IMG/VR virus record: IMGVR_UViG_3300009164_000131
Location: 1 to 44,856 of that record
Source: a virus
Reading direction: 5' to 3' (one strand)
Length of the DNA: 44,856 bases
The notes under the pieces are model-generated. The model had not been told where the DNA came from. It did no database searches and saw only the letters and a program-made list of their open reading frames with translations. The translations under genes and the position numbers were made by a program. This document shows positions 37,437 to 44,692 of the stretch, one piece after another (the first letter of the stretch is position 1; each line of letters starts with the position of its first letter).

Positions 37437-37878
37437 TTCTAATTTTGCTGAAGACCGACCAGAGGTATTAAATTTAATTATTTGCTCGCCAGGAGGTGAT
37501 CTTAATGCTTCCTTTGCAGTAATTGATACAATGCGTGGTAGCAAGATACCAATACATACGATTGGGCTTGGGCAGATTGCTTCCGCTGGATTGTTAATCT
37601 TTATTAGTGGTTTAAAGGGTAGTCGTGTTCTAACACCAAACACTTCTATTCTTTCCCACCAATATACATGGGGTGCTTTCGGTAAGGAACATGAACTGTT
37701 CGCAACCGTAAAAGAGTTTGATCTCACAACGAAACGACTCATTGCGCATTATAAAAAATGTACTGGAATGACTGAACCCCAAATTCGTGAAGTCCTTCTT
37801 CCTCCGCATGATGTGTGGCTTGATGCGCAGGAATCTAAGAAACTTGGTCTTTGCGATTTGGTAAAAGATCTTAAATAG
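37312..37878 (+). CDS. clpP: ClpP-like protease subunit
   Basis: The 188-residue protein has the ClpP core: LNLIICSPGGDLNASFAVIDTM, GLGQIASAGLLIF with nucleophile S91, ILSHQYTWG with H116 and a likely D167 in PPHDVWLDAQESKKLGL. It lacks the usual N-terminal loops that contact ClpX, as in other phage ClpPs. The ATG at 37312 follows GGAGAAGTTG. It overlaps the SleB gene by 125 bases. It lies about 2 kb from the phage tmRNA, whose ALAA tags are ClpXP substrates. Confidence 0.85.
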   Translation: MANMMKKINLALEKDNLSHSYFLLMEEITMSTCKQTIEWIFDSNFAEDRPEVLNLIICSPGGDLNASFAVIDTMRGSKIPIHTIGLGQIASAGLLIFISGLKGSRVLTPNTSILSHQYTWGAFGKEHELFATVKEFDLTTKRLIAHYKKCTGMTEPQIREVLLPPHDVWLDAQESKKLGLCDLVKDLK

Positions 37879-37886
37879 GAGAAAAA

Positions 37887-38138
37887 ATGAATCATGAAAG
37901 AATCACACTTATCATCTGTACAACAATTATTGTACTCAGTGCTATCTTTGGTTGTACCAACTACTACACGAATCAATCTAAACTTATGGCAGAAACGATT
38001 GCAGCTGCTTCAGCGAAAGGTGTTGACCCATTAGCAGTGCGTTGCTCTTTCTCAAATAATAGTGATACAATCTGCTTAATTTATGCGTCAAATTTACATA
38101 ATGGGTCTTTTGTAGCTCCCTCAAAATCAAGTAGGTAA
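37887..38138 (+). CDS. small membrane protein or lipoprotein-like
   Basis: The 83-residue protein has an N-terminal hydrophobic helix (LIICTTIIVLSAIFGCTNYY) followed by small polar residues and two cysteines (VRCSFSNNSDTICLIYAS). A lipobox-like FGC is present. Function unknown. Confidence 0.55.
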   Translation: MNHERITLIICTTIIVLSAIFGCTNYYTNQSKLMAETIAAASAKGVDPLAVRCSFSNNSDTICLIYASNLHNGSFVAPSKSSR

Positions 38139-38155
38139 TTTCTAAAAATATAGGT

Positions 38156-38174
38156 AGCCCTACTATGTAGGGTT
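38156..38174 (+). terminator. CCCTAC-type hairpin
   Basis: AGCCCTAC / GTAGGGTT with loop TAT (one G-U). No T run follows (ATCTG). Confidence 0.55.
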
Positions 38175-38342
38175 ATCTGTAATCAATTATAGACCCTCCA
38201 GAACGTCCTAGGAGCGGTTTTTGCTAGTTTCGCTGGGGTTGCCCTTAATACCATTAAAAACGTCCCAGAAGCTCTTTAAAAAATCATTTAAAATCAATGA
38301 CTTACAAAATACCCCTATTTTCAGTAGGGTTAAAAATAATCC
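38175..38342 (+). other. non-coding stretch with degenerate repeats and a CCCTA hairpin
   Basis: No convincing gene is seen. Two similar segments (ACGTCCTAGGAGC near 38212 and ACGTCCCAGAAGC near 38267) sit about 55 nt apart. A TTTAAAATCAATGACTTA box near 38288 is the inverted match of one at 18716, and a CCCTA...TAGGG hairpin (38311-38331) precedes the next promoter. Confidence 0.5.
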
Positions 38343-38378
38343 TTTACGGTAATTCAATTTAAGCGTATAATCATTATA
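38343..38378 (+). promoter_or_regulatory. sigma-70-type promoter cassette
   Basis: TTTACG (38343-38348), 17-bp spacer ending AGCG, TATAAT (38366-38371), predicted +1 at ATG 38378. The leader resembles that at 18870. Confidence 0.85.
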
Positions 38379-38402
38379 TGAACTTAAGAAAAGGAATAAA
38401 AA

Positions 38403-38555
38403 ATGTTTAATTTAAAAATAGTTGATGAAATGGGCTTAACTTATAAATTTTCGTTTTCTGAAATGAAATCGTTAAAATCTGAATTAAATAAATGGCTTAA
38501 AGATATTGATGAAACTCCTTTAGAAAAAATTGAAATCGGGTTTGAAGAAGAATAA
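38403..38555 (+). CDS. hypothetical small protein
   Basis: The 50-residue protein (YKFSFSEMKSLKSELNKWLKDIDETPLEKIEIGFEEE) is helical and acidic at the end. It follows AAAAGGAATAAAAA. The leader ATG at 38378 is out of frame here. Confidence 0.6.
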   Translation: MFNLKIVDEMGLTYKFSFSEMKSLKSELNKWLKDIDETPLEKIEIGFEEE

Positions 38556-38574
38556 CCCTACTGGGTGAAGGGTT
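38554..38574 (+). terminator. CCCT-type hairpin
   Basis: AACCCT / AGGGTT with a 9-nt loop, overlapping the stop codon of the preceding gene. No long T run. Confidence 0.5.
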
Positions 38575-38587
38575 ATGAAAATAATCC

Positions 38588-38623
38588 TTTACTTTAATTG
38601 GGTTTTAAGGTATAATTATATTA
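38588..38623 (+). promoter_or_regulatory. sigma-70-type promoter cassette
   Basis: TTTACT (38588-38593), 17-bp spacer ending AAGG, TATAAT (38611-38616), predicted +1 at ATG 38623. The leader ATGGAATTGAGAAAAGGAA is the same as at 9416. Confidence 0.87.
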
Positions 38624-38646
38624 TGGAATTGAGAAAAGGAACTAAA

Positions 38647-38850
38647 ATGAAACAAGTGTTATATAAATCTAAATCTGAAATACGTGCTGAATCCGAGAAG
38701 ACTCTTGAGAGTTTCTTGAAGTCTGGTGGTGTTGTCGAAGTTGTAAAGGCAAAGCGTATTCCCAAGGTAAAAATGTCTTGCAAGAATAGCAGGAGTTTTC
38801 TTGGTTCGTCTAAACCAGTTGGTACGACTGTTTCTAATTTTTGGAGATAA
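38647..38850 (+). CDS. hypothetical basic small protein
   Basis: The 67-residue protein (LYKSKSEIRAESEKTLESFLKSGGVVEVVKAKRIPKVKMSC) matches small phage proteins with a YKSKxEIRAE start. The leader ATG at 38623 is in frame and would add MELRKGTK. A nucleic-acid-binding role is possible. Confidence 0.65.
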   Translation: MKQVLYKSKSEIRAESEKTLESFLKSGGVVEVVKAKRIPKVKMSCKNSRSFLGSSKPVGTTVSNFWR

Positions 38851-38851
38851 T

Positions 38852-39223
38852 ATGAAGATTGTAATCACTACTCAATTTTGCGAAAACTATGGAGCCCATG
38901 ATTGGGACGGAGAGGGTGAGTGCCCTCAGCACTGGAAATTCAAAGGTGGGTCTGATTACATCATCGAAGATATTGAAACACATGTCACACTGGATAACTT
39001 CTTTGGAAAGAACTGCGGGATAATTGTAGACGCAATTCGTTCAAAGATTGAACACAAGTCTGAGTATTCGGAAGAATACATTATTGACTGGTCTATTGAA
39101 GAGGATAGTTACATGTCTGATTTTGAGAAGTCGCAGTTAGAGTATGATGGTTATATCGCTCACCCAGAACCACGTTTGGATATTACAGGTGAACTTATAC
39201 AGCCAGAGAAACATCTTGCATAA
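38852..39223 (+). CDS. conserved phage protein (ENYGAHDWDG family)
   Basis: The 123-residue protein opens MKIVITTQFCENYGAHDWDGEGECPQHWKFKGG, a common pattern in phages. It starts after TTGGAGATAAT. The remaining parts are acidic (YIIDWSIEEDSYMSDFEKS). Function unknown. Confidence 0.75.
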   Translation: MKIVITTQFCENYGAHDWDGEGECPQHWKFKGGSDYIIEDIETHVTLDNFFGKNCGIIVDAIRSKIEHKSEYSEEYIIDWSIEEDSYMSDFEKSQLEYDGYIAHPEPRLDITGELIQPEKHLA

Positions 39224-39234
39224 CTTTGTATCGC

Positions 39235-39270
39235 TTTACTTTTATTAACATTTAAGGTATAATTAAACTA
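39235..39270 (+). promoter_or_regulatory. sigma-70-type promoter, start site at the gene ATG
   Basis: TTTACT (39235-39240), 17-bp spacer ending AAGG, TATAAT (39258-39263). The predicted +1 coincides with the gene's ATG, with no internal ribosome binding site. Confidence 0.85.
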
Positions 39271-39425
39271 TGGAAATTACTATTAGAAAAGTCGCGAATG
39301 GATATGTCGTGCGAACAGAAGGTGAAGACCCTGTTGAAGGATTTGTGACTAAAGAACATGTGTTCACAAGGAAGTCTCAGGTTATTAAATTCTTTAGAGA
39401 AACCTTTTCGTTCACGCAGGAATAG
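39270..39425 (+). CDS. hypothetical small protein, probably leaderless mRNA
   Basis: The 51-residue product (MEITIRKVANGYVVRTEGEDPVEGFVTKEHVFTRKSQVIKFFRETF) is a common pattern in T4-like phages. Its ATG lies at the predicted transcription start. Confidence 0.65.
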   Translation: MEITIRKVANGYVVRTEGEDPVEGFVTKEHVFTRKSQVIKFFRETFSFTQE

Positions 39426-39426
39426 T

Positions 39427-39759
39427 ATGCCTATAATCTATGCTCGTTCTTCTTCTGTGAAGAAAAAGAAAACTAAAAAAGAACGTGACTTGGCTGAGCA
39501 GTGGGATAAGTTACTTAAACAGTTTCCTCCCATGCGTGCGAGTAAGTCATCTGGTACTATAAAAGAGACTAAGGCATATGTCAGAGAGACGCCATACTAT
39601 CCCTCTGTGAACAGTGGTGGTTATAATGCCACTGCCAAGCCTACTAACGTATATACTGGGACTAAGATGATTGGCATAGGTACTATGCATAAGTCTAATT
39701 CAGTACCTGTCTTCAGTGACGATGAAGCAAAAGACATAGCAACAATGAGAAGAAACTAA
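39427..39759 (+). CDS. conserved phage protein (GIGTMHKSNSVPVFS)
   Basis: The 110-residue protein has YVRETPYYPSVNSGGYNATAKPTNVYTGTK and a C-terminal GIGTMHKSNSVPVFSDDEAKDIATMRR, a widely distributed phage protein of unknown function. It starts one base after the previous stop. Confidence 0.8.
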   Translation: MPIIYARSSSVKKKKTKKERDLAEQWDKLLKQFPPMRASKSSGTIKETKAYVRETPYYPSVNSGGYNATAKPTNVYTGTKMIGIGTMHKSNSVPVFSDDEAKDIATMRRN

Positions 39760-39780
39760 TATTAAATAAGGACTATGATT

Positions 39781-40062
39781 ATGGAAATTACTATTACCGA
39801 AATGAGATCTAAAATTTCACTGTGCGCTTCGGACAATGACGTTGATGCGTTATCGAAGATACACGATTTTCTTTTACAACAATCTAATCAAATGGATAAA
39901 TGGTTCGACAAATATCTTGACATGTTTGAAAATAAAATGAAACCTGATAATCCAAATACTAATATTTGGAAAATGTATCATACCAAGTCTAACGAATATT
40001 CAGAAATACAAACTCTTATTAGGACAACGAACGCATATGTTAGAAAACTTAAATCCATTTAG
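39781..40062 (+). CDS. hypothetical helical protein upstream of gp33
   Basis: The 93-residue protein (ITEMRSKISLCASDNDVDALSKIHDFLLQQSNQMDKWFDKYLDMF) is helical. The ATG at 39781 is nine bases after AAGGA; 39775 is an alternative. It overlaps the gp33 gene by 26 bases. Confidence 0.65.
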   Translation: MEITITEMRSKISLCASDNDVDALSKIHDFLLQQSNQMDKWFDKYLDMFENKMKPDNPNTNIWKMYHTKSNEYSEIQTLIRTTNAYVRKLKSI

Positions 40063-40270
40063 TACTGCTTCATCATTCTCACTCTTTATTGAGAAGAGAG
40101 CCATGGAAAATCGTATGCCGTACATGGATACTGTTCTTGAGTATTGCGCAGAGAATTATATTGACCCAGAAGATATTGCTTCATTAATTAATAAGTCTCT
40201 AAAGGATAAGATCCAGATAGAGATGATTGAAGCAAACATGCTACCTAAACAGGCAAAACTTGATGTATGA
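40037..40270 (+). CDS. 33: late transcription coactivator (T4 gp33-like)
   Basis: The 77-residue protein has FIEKRAMENRMPYMDTVLEYCAENYIDPEDIASLINKSLKDKIQIE and a C-terminal MLPKQAKL, the pattern of gp33 in T4-like marine phages. gp33 bridges RNA polymerase and the sliding clamp at late promoters. It sits between the gp59/gp32 genes and their usual neighbours. Confidence 0.85.
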   Translation: MLENLNPFSTASSFSLFIEKRAMENRMPYMDTVLEYCAENYIDPEDIASLINKSLKDKIQIEMIEANMLPKQAKLDV

Positions 40271-40481
40271 AATATTTAGAAAAATATCTATACTAGACTA
40301 CTGTTTCGTATTAGGATTTTTAATTCTAATGCCTCTAATATATATGTCATTGGAACAACGAAATTCTGAAAAGAAATTAAATGTTATTACATATGATTGT
40401 CGTATGTTGATTGGTGGATGGCATCCTGATTTTCCACCTCAGGTAATGGAAGAATGCAGGAAAAGAAGTGGACGGATTTAA
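40263..40481 (+). CDS. small membrane protein
   Basis: The 72-residue protein has one membrane helix (YCFVLGFLILMPLIYMSL) and a C-terminal part (YDCRMLIGGWHPDFPPQVMEECRKR) with two cysteines, resembling small T4-like membrane proteins. It overlaps gp33 and gp59. Confidence 0.65.
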   Translation: MYEIFRKISILDYCFVLGFLILMPLIYMSLEQRNSEKKLNVITYDCRMLIGGWHPDFPPQVMEECRKRSGRI

Positions 40482-41073
40482 TGTATACAAATACTACATG
40501 GCTGTCAAGTTACACTTTACAACTGATGGCTATGACGTATTTGAAACTAAAGGAAATGTGAAAGGATCTCGCGATGTATTCTACAGCCGTAATGATAGGT
40601 TCATTTTTGAAAAACTTGCAAGAAAGTTTGAACGACCTTTTGATGTCATACAATATTTTGTTGCTAACTTTGCTTATGGTAACGATGCCGTCATATATTG
40701 TGATTCTGATGCTGATTCTAATTTAATATTATGGCAGAAAAGAAAACAATCTTTGACGCAAACATTTAAAGATGATGTTGATACAATTATACTTCATCTA
40801 GAAAAAAACAAACACACACAAGACAGACTCTTTTCTTTTATACATAATGACCATCCAGAATTACTTAAACTATTTCTTGGAAGTCATATTAGTATTGAAA
40901 CTATGGTTATTCTAGACTCCTTTGAGAATTATCTTTCTTCATGGAAATCATTTACAAACTTGATTTGGGAAGAAGAATACCGTAAAATAGTTAAATGTAG
41001 GAAATTTATTAAATTTGACTCCCAGAAGTTATTGGGGATTTATCAAGAATTAAAAGAGGGAATTGTATTCTAA
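40468..41073 (+). CDS. 59: DNA helicase loader (T4 gp59-like)
   Basis: The 201-residue protein matches T4 gp59 (217). Shared features include NVYKYYMAVKLHF near the N-terminus, KLFLGSHISIETMVILDSFENYL and CRKFIKFDSQK near the C-terminus. gp59 loads the replicative helicase onto forks coated with gp32. GTG is the start, after AGGAAAAGAA. Confidence 0.88.
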   Translation: MDGFNVYKYYMAVKLHFTTDGYDVFETKGNVKGSRDVFYSRNDRFIFEKLARKFERPFDVIQYFVANFAYGNDAVIYCDSDADSNLILWQKRKQSLTQTFKDDVDTIILHLEKNKHTQDRLFSFIHNDHPELLKLFLGSHISIETMVILDSFENYLSSWKSFTNLIWEEEYRKIVKCRKFIKFDSQKLLGIYQELKEGIVF

Positions 41074-41077
41074 TATC

Positions 41078-41248
41078 ATGGGCAACACTAGACGTAGAAA
41101 TAAATCTTATGATGATGAGAATGATTTTGAGCAGAGAAGGAACTCAAGTCAATTAAAAACTGATAAGAGCCGTATAAAGATACTAAATAGATATGTTGAG
41201 GAAGAAGACTTTGATGATGTTGAAGATGACGACCAAGACGATAACTAA
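41078..41248 (+). CDS. hypothetical small charged protein
   Basis: The 56-residue protein is basic first (GNTRRRNKSYDD) and ends in a very acidic tail (EEEDFDDVEDDDQDDN). It follows gp59 by four bases. Function unknown; acidic tails in phages may mimic DNA. Confidence 0.55.
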   Translation: MGNTRRRNKSYDDENDFEQRRNSSQLKTDKSRIKILNRYVEEEDFDDVEDDDQDDN

Positions 41249-41299
41249 AATACTTTTTTATACAAAACATTAATATACATTTTATACAAGGAAAATACG

Positions 41300-42226
41300 A
41301 TGGACATTCAAGCACTACGTAATATGCGTAAAACAGACTTCAGCAAAATCTCTGCTGAGTTTGACAAGATTGCTAACCCAGAAGCTGGTGGCAAAAAATC
41401 TTATCAAGACGATCGCTTCTGGAAACTAGAAGCCGATAAAGCAGGAAACGCAACTGCAGTTATTCGATTCTTACCACGTGTTGAGGGTGATGAACTCCCA
41501 TGGGTTCGTATCTTCTCTCATGGATTTCAAGGTCCAACTGGAAAGTGGTATATCGAAAATTCTCTCACTACCATTGGTGAGAAAGATCCTGTTGGTGAAC
41601 TAAACTCCAAACTCTGGAACTCTGGTTCTGAAACCAATAAGGAAATCTCCCGTAAACAAAAACGTAGGTTATCTTATACTGCAAACATATTGGTTATCTC
41701 CGATCCAAAGCATCCCGAAAATGAAGGACAGGTTCGTCTGTTCAAGTTTGGTAAGAAGATCTTTGATAAGATCATGGAGAAAGCCAATCCCACCTTTGAG
41801 GATGAGAAGCCAGTTATCGTATTTGATCTTTGGGAAGGTGCAGACTTTAAACTGCGTCAACGTAAAGTTGATGGTTATGCTAACTATGACCAGTCTACTT
41901 TCATGGAGCCAGCACCTCTATTTGATGGTGACGAAGAGAAGTTGTTAAAGGTCGTTAACTCTCAACACAAACTTGCTGAGTTTCTAGATCGTAAGAACTT
42001 CAAGACCTTTGAAGAACTTGCTCGTAAGTTGAATGATGTTCTTGATGGTGAGGGTTCTGCTCCTGTTGCTTCTGCTGCTACTATGGCTGAAGATGAGGAT
42101 TATACTCCACCTGTGCGTACACCTGCTCCAGCTGCGAAACCAGTAAGTGTAGCGAAAGCAAAGGTTGGTGCTGGGGATGATGAAGACGTAATGTCTTATT
42201 TCCAGAAGATTGCTGACGAAGCATAA
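41300..42226 (+). CDS. 32: single-stranded DNA-binding protein (T4 gp32-like)
   Basis: The 308-residue protein binds ssDNA at replication forks. The start (DIQALRNMRKTDFSKISAEFDKI) is the cooperativity domain. The core shows HGFQGPTGKWYIENSLTTIG, KRRLSYTANILVISDPKHPENEGQVRLFKFGKKIFDKI and the acidic C-terminus (DDEDVMSYFQKIADEA), which binds gp59 and other partners. Most zinc ligands of T4 gp32 are absent here. An AT-rich leader (41249-41299) precedes it, as in T4 where gp32 represses its own translation. Confidence 0.95.
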   Translation: MDIQALRNMRKTDFSKISAEFDKIANPEAGGKKSYQDDRFWKLEADKAGNATAVIRFLPRVEGDELPWVRIFSHGFQGPTGKWYIENSLTTIGEKDPVGELNSKLWNSGSETNKEISRKQKRRLSYTANILVISDPKHPENEGQVRLFKFGKKIFDKIMEKANPTFEDEKPVIVFDLWEGADFKLRQRKVDGYANYDQSTFMEPAPLFDGDEEKLLKVVNSQHKLAEFLDRKNFKTFEELARKLNDVLDGEGSAPVASAATMAEDEDYTPPVRTPAPAAKPVSVAKAKVGAGDDEDVMSYFQKIADEA

Positions 42227-42245
42227 ACGCTTCTAGCATTTTAAG

Positions 42246-42269
42246 AGCCACCTTCGGGTGGCTTTTTTT
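42246..42269. terminator. terminator between convergent gp32 and tape-measure genes
   Basis: AGCCACC-TTCG-GGTGGCT is a seven-bp stem with a UUCG-type tetraloop, followed by seven T residues on the plus strand. It sits where plus-strand and minus-strand genes meet. Confidence 0.9.
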
Positions 42270-44553
42270 ATGTTCCGTATCTTTGTGCCAGCTGACGTCG
42301 AACACCTTCATCAGGATTACGAACACGTGGCTTCATTGCGTAAGTAGTAGAACTACTATTATTAACATTGCTTGTTGGGGCAATAACAGTACTTGATTGA
42401 GATGGTTGAACAGTCTTAGCCATCTCACTGTCTGCAGACTGAGAAGCAACTTGATTACCTACCTGTGGTTCATATGGCGCAAGTTTAGCAGAAGCACCGC
42501 CAGAAGCAATTTGCTTTAATTTTTCCACACCACCAAATGATTCTATGTCTCGTTTGCTACCATTCTCCAAAATGTTCTGCGCTTCTTTAGGACTTATGCT
42601 AGACTTAGACATATCCTGATTCGCAACTGTCTTAGGTGCATTGTCTTTTGGTGTTACTGATTCAACTTTCGTATCGACACCTGACTCTGGTGCTTTCTCT
42701 TCTTTCTTAAAGGGATACCATGGTCCGAATTTCTTCTTAAAACTTCCTATACCAATTTCAAATCCTGGAATCTCTAGATTTTCAAACCATCCCATTATAT
42801 CACTGAATAGTTTCTTGATTAAATCAATTGGAGCAAATACCGCATTAATAAATTTCTTAAATATATCTTCTAGTGAGAATGACTCTAGCATTTCTTTGGC
42901 TTTATCGAAACCGAAGAAACCAAGAACCCATGCGATTGCATCTTTCAGCATATCAAGTGGACCGAAGATTAACGAATTGAAGAAGCCAGTGATAGCACCT
43001 TTAATACCACCAATAATACCTTCTTCCTTGAATCCTTCAATGATTCCCTTAACTGTATCCCATACTGTCATAATAATAAGTACTGGAAACATTAATTTTC
43101 CTACAATTCCTGCTACTTTGCCAACAGTCTTTGCAAATGCACTGAAATATTCTTTGATAAGAGTGAAGACACCCTCAACCATTTTTACTGGACCTTTTAA
43201 TAAGTCTGCTATGACTTCATAGGCTGTTACAAATGGTTTAATGAAGCTACTCATTGCTTCTTTAATAGTCGCAAATACTTTTCCAATTTTAGACTCGCCA
43301 CTAAAATCGAAAAGTGACTTAAATTTACTAAAAATACCTGAGAAGAATTCTTCAACTGCAGAGAATCCTTTCTTAATCTTTTCCATTAATTCAGTTGGTA
43401 TCAATGCATCTGCGAACAACTTAATTGTCTTGACCCATGCACGTGCTAGACCAACAATTGATCCAACAATACCCGCAAGGATAGTTCCAATGATACCAAT
43501 ACCCATACCTTCTTTAGGTGTCTCTGGTTTATTGCCAATCGGTTTCTTAAGAGATGATGTATTGTCTGCGATTTCTTGTAGAATTTTTGTTTGCGTGTCG
43601 TCTATTTTCTGTTGCTCAACTTCAGCTTCAGTCATATCCGCTGCACCTAAACCAGAAGACTGTTTAGTTTTCCCTGGAAACTTTAGAACATTGGCTGGTA
43701 ATTGTGACTCAGCAATCTTTTCTGCTTTTACTTTCTTAATGTCTTTTGCTTTTATAACAGTAGAGTTTGGGTCTGTGTTGTTAACTCCACCAAACGATTC
43801 ACTAAACCGCACATCTGTTTTTGCTAATTCTTTTTCTAGTGTTTGATTCTTTGCATAGAAACCACCACGTTTGATCTGCCCTTCTTTGAAGCCACGATCT
43901 TTTAATCCCTTGACCTCTTCTTCATTCTTGAGTATCTCTTTTTGTATTTTTTCTGACTTATCAAATGTTTTACCAAAACTCTTTTCATCCCCAAAGGTGC
44001 TACCCTTTGTGGCTATTCTATCTTTAACATACTGCTGTTTTCTTTCTGCGTAGTCTTTCTTCTCAGCATCTGCCTGAAGACTTTTTTGTTCTCTATTGCC
44101 GAGCATTTTATCAATTCCACGTCCAACAGCGGTATCACTATGCCCTCGTTTAAGAATACCAGTCTTATCTAAGAATCCACGTGCAGTAAAGAAGTCTTTT
44201 ATTCCTGTCGGTGGAGCTATATCTCCTGGCTTGCCAGTTTGTGCCATACCCATTACCTTTTGAGTAATCGCTCCAGGCTTAGACCCACTGTCAAGTGTAG
44301 TCTTTAGTTTTTTCAGTTGCTTTGATAGTTCGCCTTTATCACCAAGACCTTCACCAATGGTTTTATTGAGTTTTTGTAACTCGATAATTTGCTTATTAGC
44401 AAAGTCTACATAAACAACATTACCTTCTCTGGATAGAGATTCTAATCTAGACGTACCTGATCCACCAAGTGCATTAGTGTCTTGTACTTTCTGTTTGTCT
44501 AATAATTGTTTCATTTGTTGTTTTGCATCCTTTGTTTTTCTTCTTCTAACCAT
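42268..44553 (-). CDS. tail tape-measure / baseplate hub-associated protein (T4 gp29-like position)
   Basis: The 761-residue protein is coiled-coil and charged in the first 330 residues, has several hydrophobic helices from about 345 to 600 (GIIGTILAGIVGSIVGLARAW, VAGIVGKLMFPVLIIMTVWD, GAITGFFNSLIFGPLDML) and a flexible Ser/Thr-rich C-terminus. This is the layout of phage tail tape-measure proteins, which set tail length. It follows gp26- and gp51-like genes, where T4 places gp29, so position and architecture agree. Its direct sequence link to T4 gp29 cannot be shown from here. Confidence 0.75.
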   Translation of the reverse strand: MVRRRKTKDAKQQMKQLLDKQKVQDTNALGGSGTSRLESLSREGNVVYVDFANKQIIELQKLNKTIGEGLGDKGELSKQLKKLKTTLDSGSKPGAITQKVMGMAQTGKPGDIAPPTGIKDFFTARGFLDKTGILKRGHSDTAVGRGIDKMLGNREQKSLQADAEKKDYAERKQQYVKDRIATKGSTFGDEKSFGKTFDKSEKIQKEILKNEEEVKGLKDRGFKEGQIKRGGFYAKNQTLEKELAKTDVRFSESFGGVNNTDPNSTVIKAKDIKKVKAEKIAESQLPANVLKFPGKTKQSSGLGAADMTEAEVEQQKIDDTQTKILQEIADNTSSLKKPIGNKPETPKEGMGIGIIGTILAGIVGSIVGLARAWVKTIKLFADALIPTELMEKIKKGFSAVEEFFSGIFSKFKSLFDFSGESKIGKVFATIKEAMSSFIKPFVTAYEVIADLLKGPVKMVEGVFTLIKEYFSAFAKTVGKVAGIVGKLMFPVLIIMTVWDTVKGIIEGFKEEGIIGGIKGAITGFFNSLIFGPLDMLKDAIAWVLGFFGFDKAKEMLESFSLEDIFKKFINAVFAPIDLIKKLFSDIMGWFENLEIPGFEIGIGSFKKKFGPWYPFKKEEKAPESGVDTKVESVTPKDNAPKTVANQDMSKSSISPKEAQNILENGSKRDIESFGGVEKLKQIASGGASAKLAPYEPQVGNQVASQSADSEMAKTVQPSQSSTVIAPTSNVNNSSSTTYAMKPRVRNPDEGVRRQLAQRYGT

Positions 44554-44692
44554 TGAATCAACATAGTCACATATATCTCTCGTTCAAACGGGAACATTTC
44601 CTCTAGTGCTTCCAAACTATACTTATGATATTGCATAAGTGCAAAGTTTGTTTTATAATAATTGTAGAGAGACTCATGACAAAGGCATATTA
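44511..44692 (-). CDS. 51: gp51-like baseplate hub assembly frame, possibly made by -1 frameshift
   Basis: The frame reads YNYYKTNFALMQYHKYSLEALEEMFPFEREIYVTMLIQWLEEEKQRMQNNK. This follows the pattern I know for gp51-like proteins of T4-like marine phages. There is no ATG, GTG or TTG upstream of the conserved part; the first is Met at YKTNFALM (44636). A T8 run (44692-44699) at the end of the gp26-like gene could give a -1 slip into this frame. The stop lies within the tape-measure gene. Confidence 0.65.

Noticed and set aside
42641-43846. Long plus-strand reading frames opposite the tape-measure gene
   Set aside because: They are Ser/Pro/Leu-rich shadows of the coiled-coil and hydrophobic minus-strand gene and have no ribosome binding site or family pattern.
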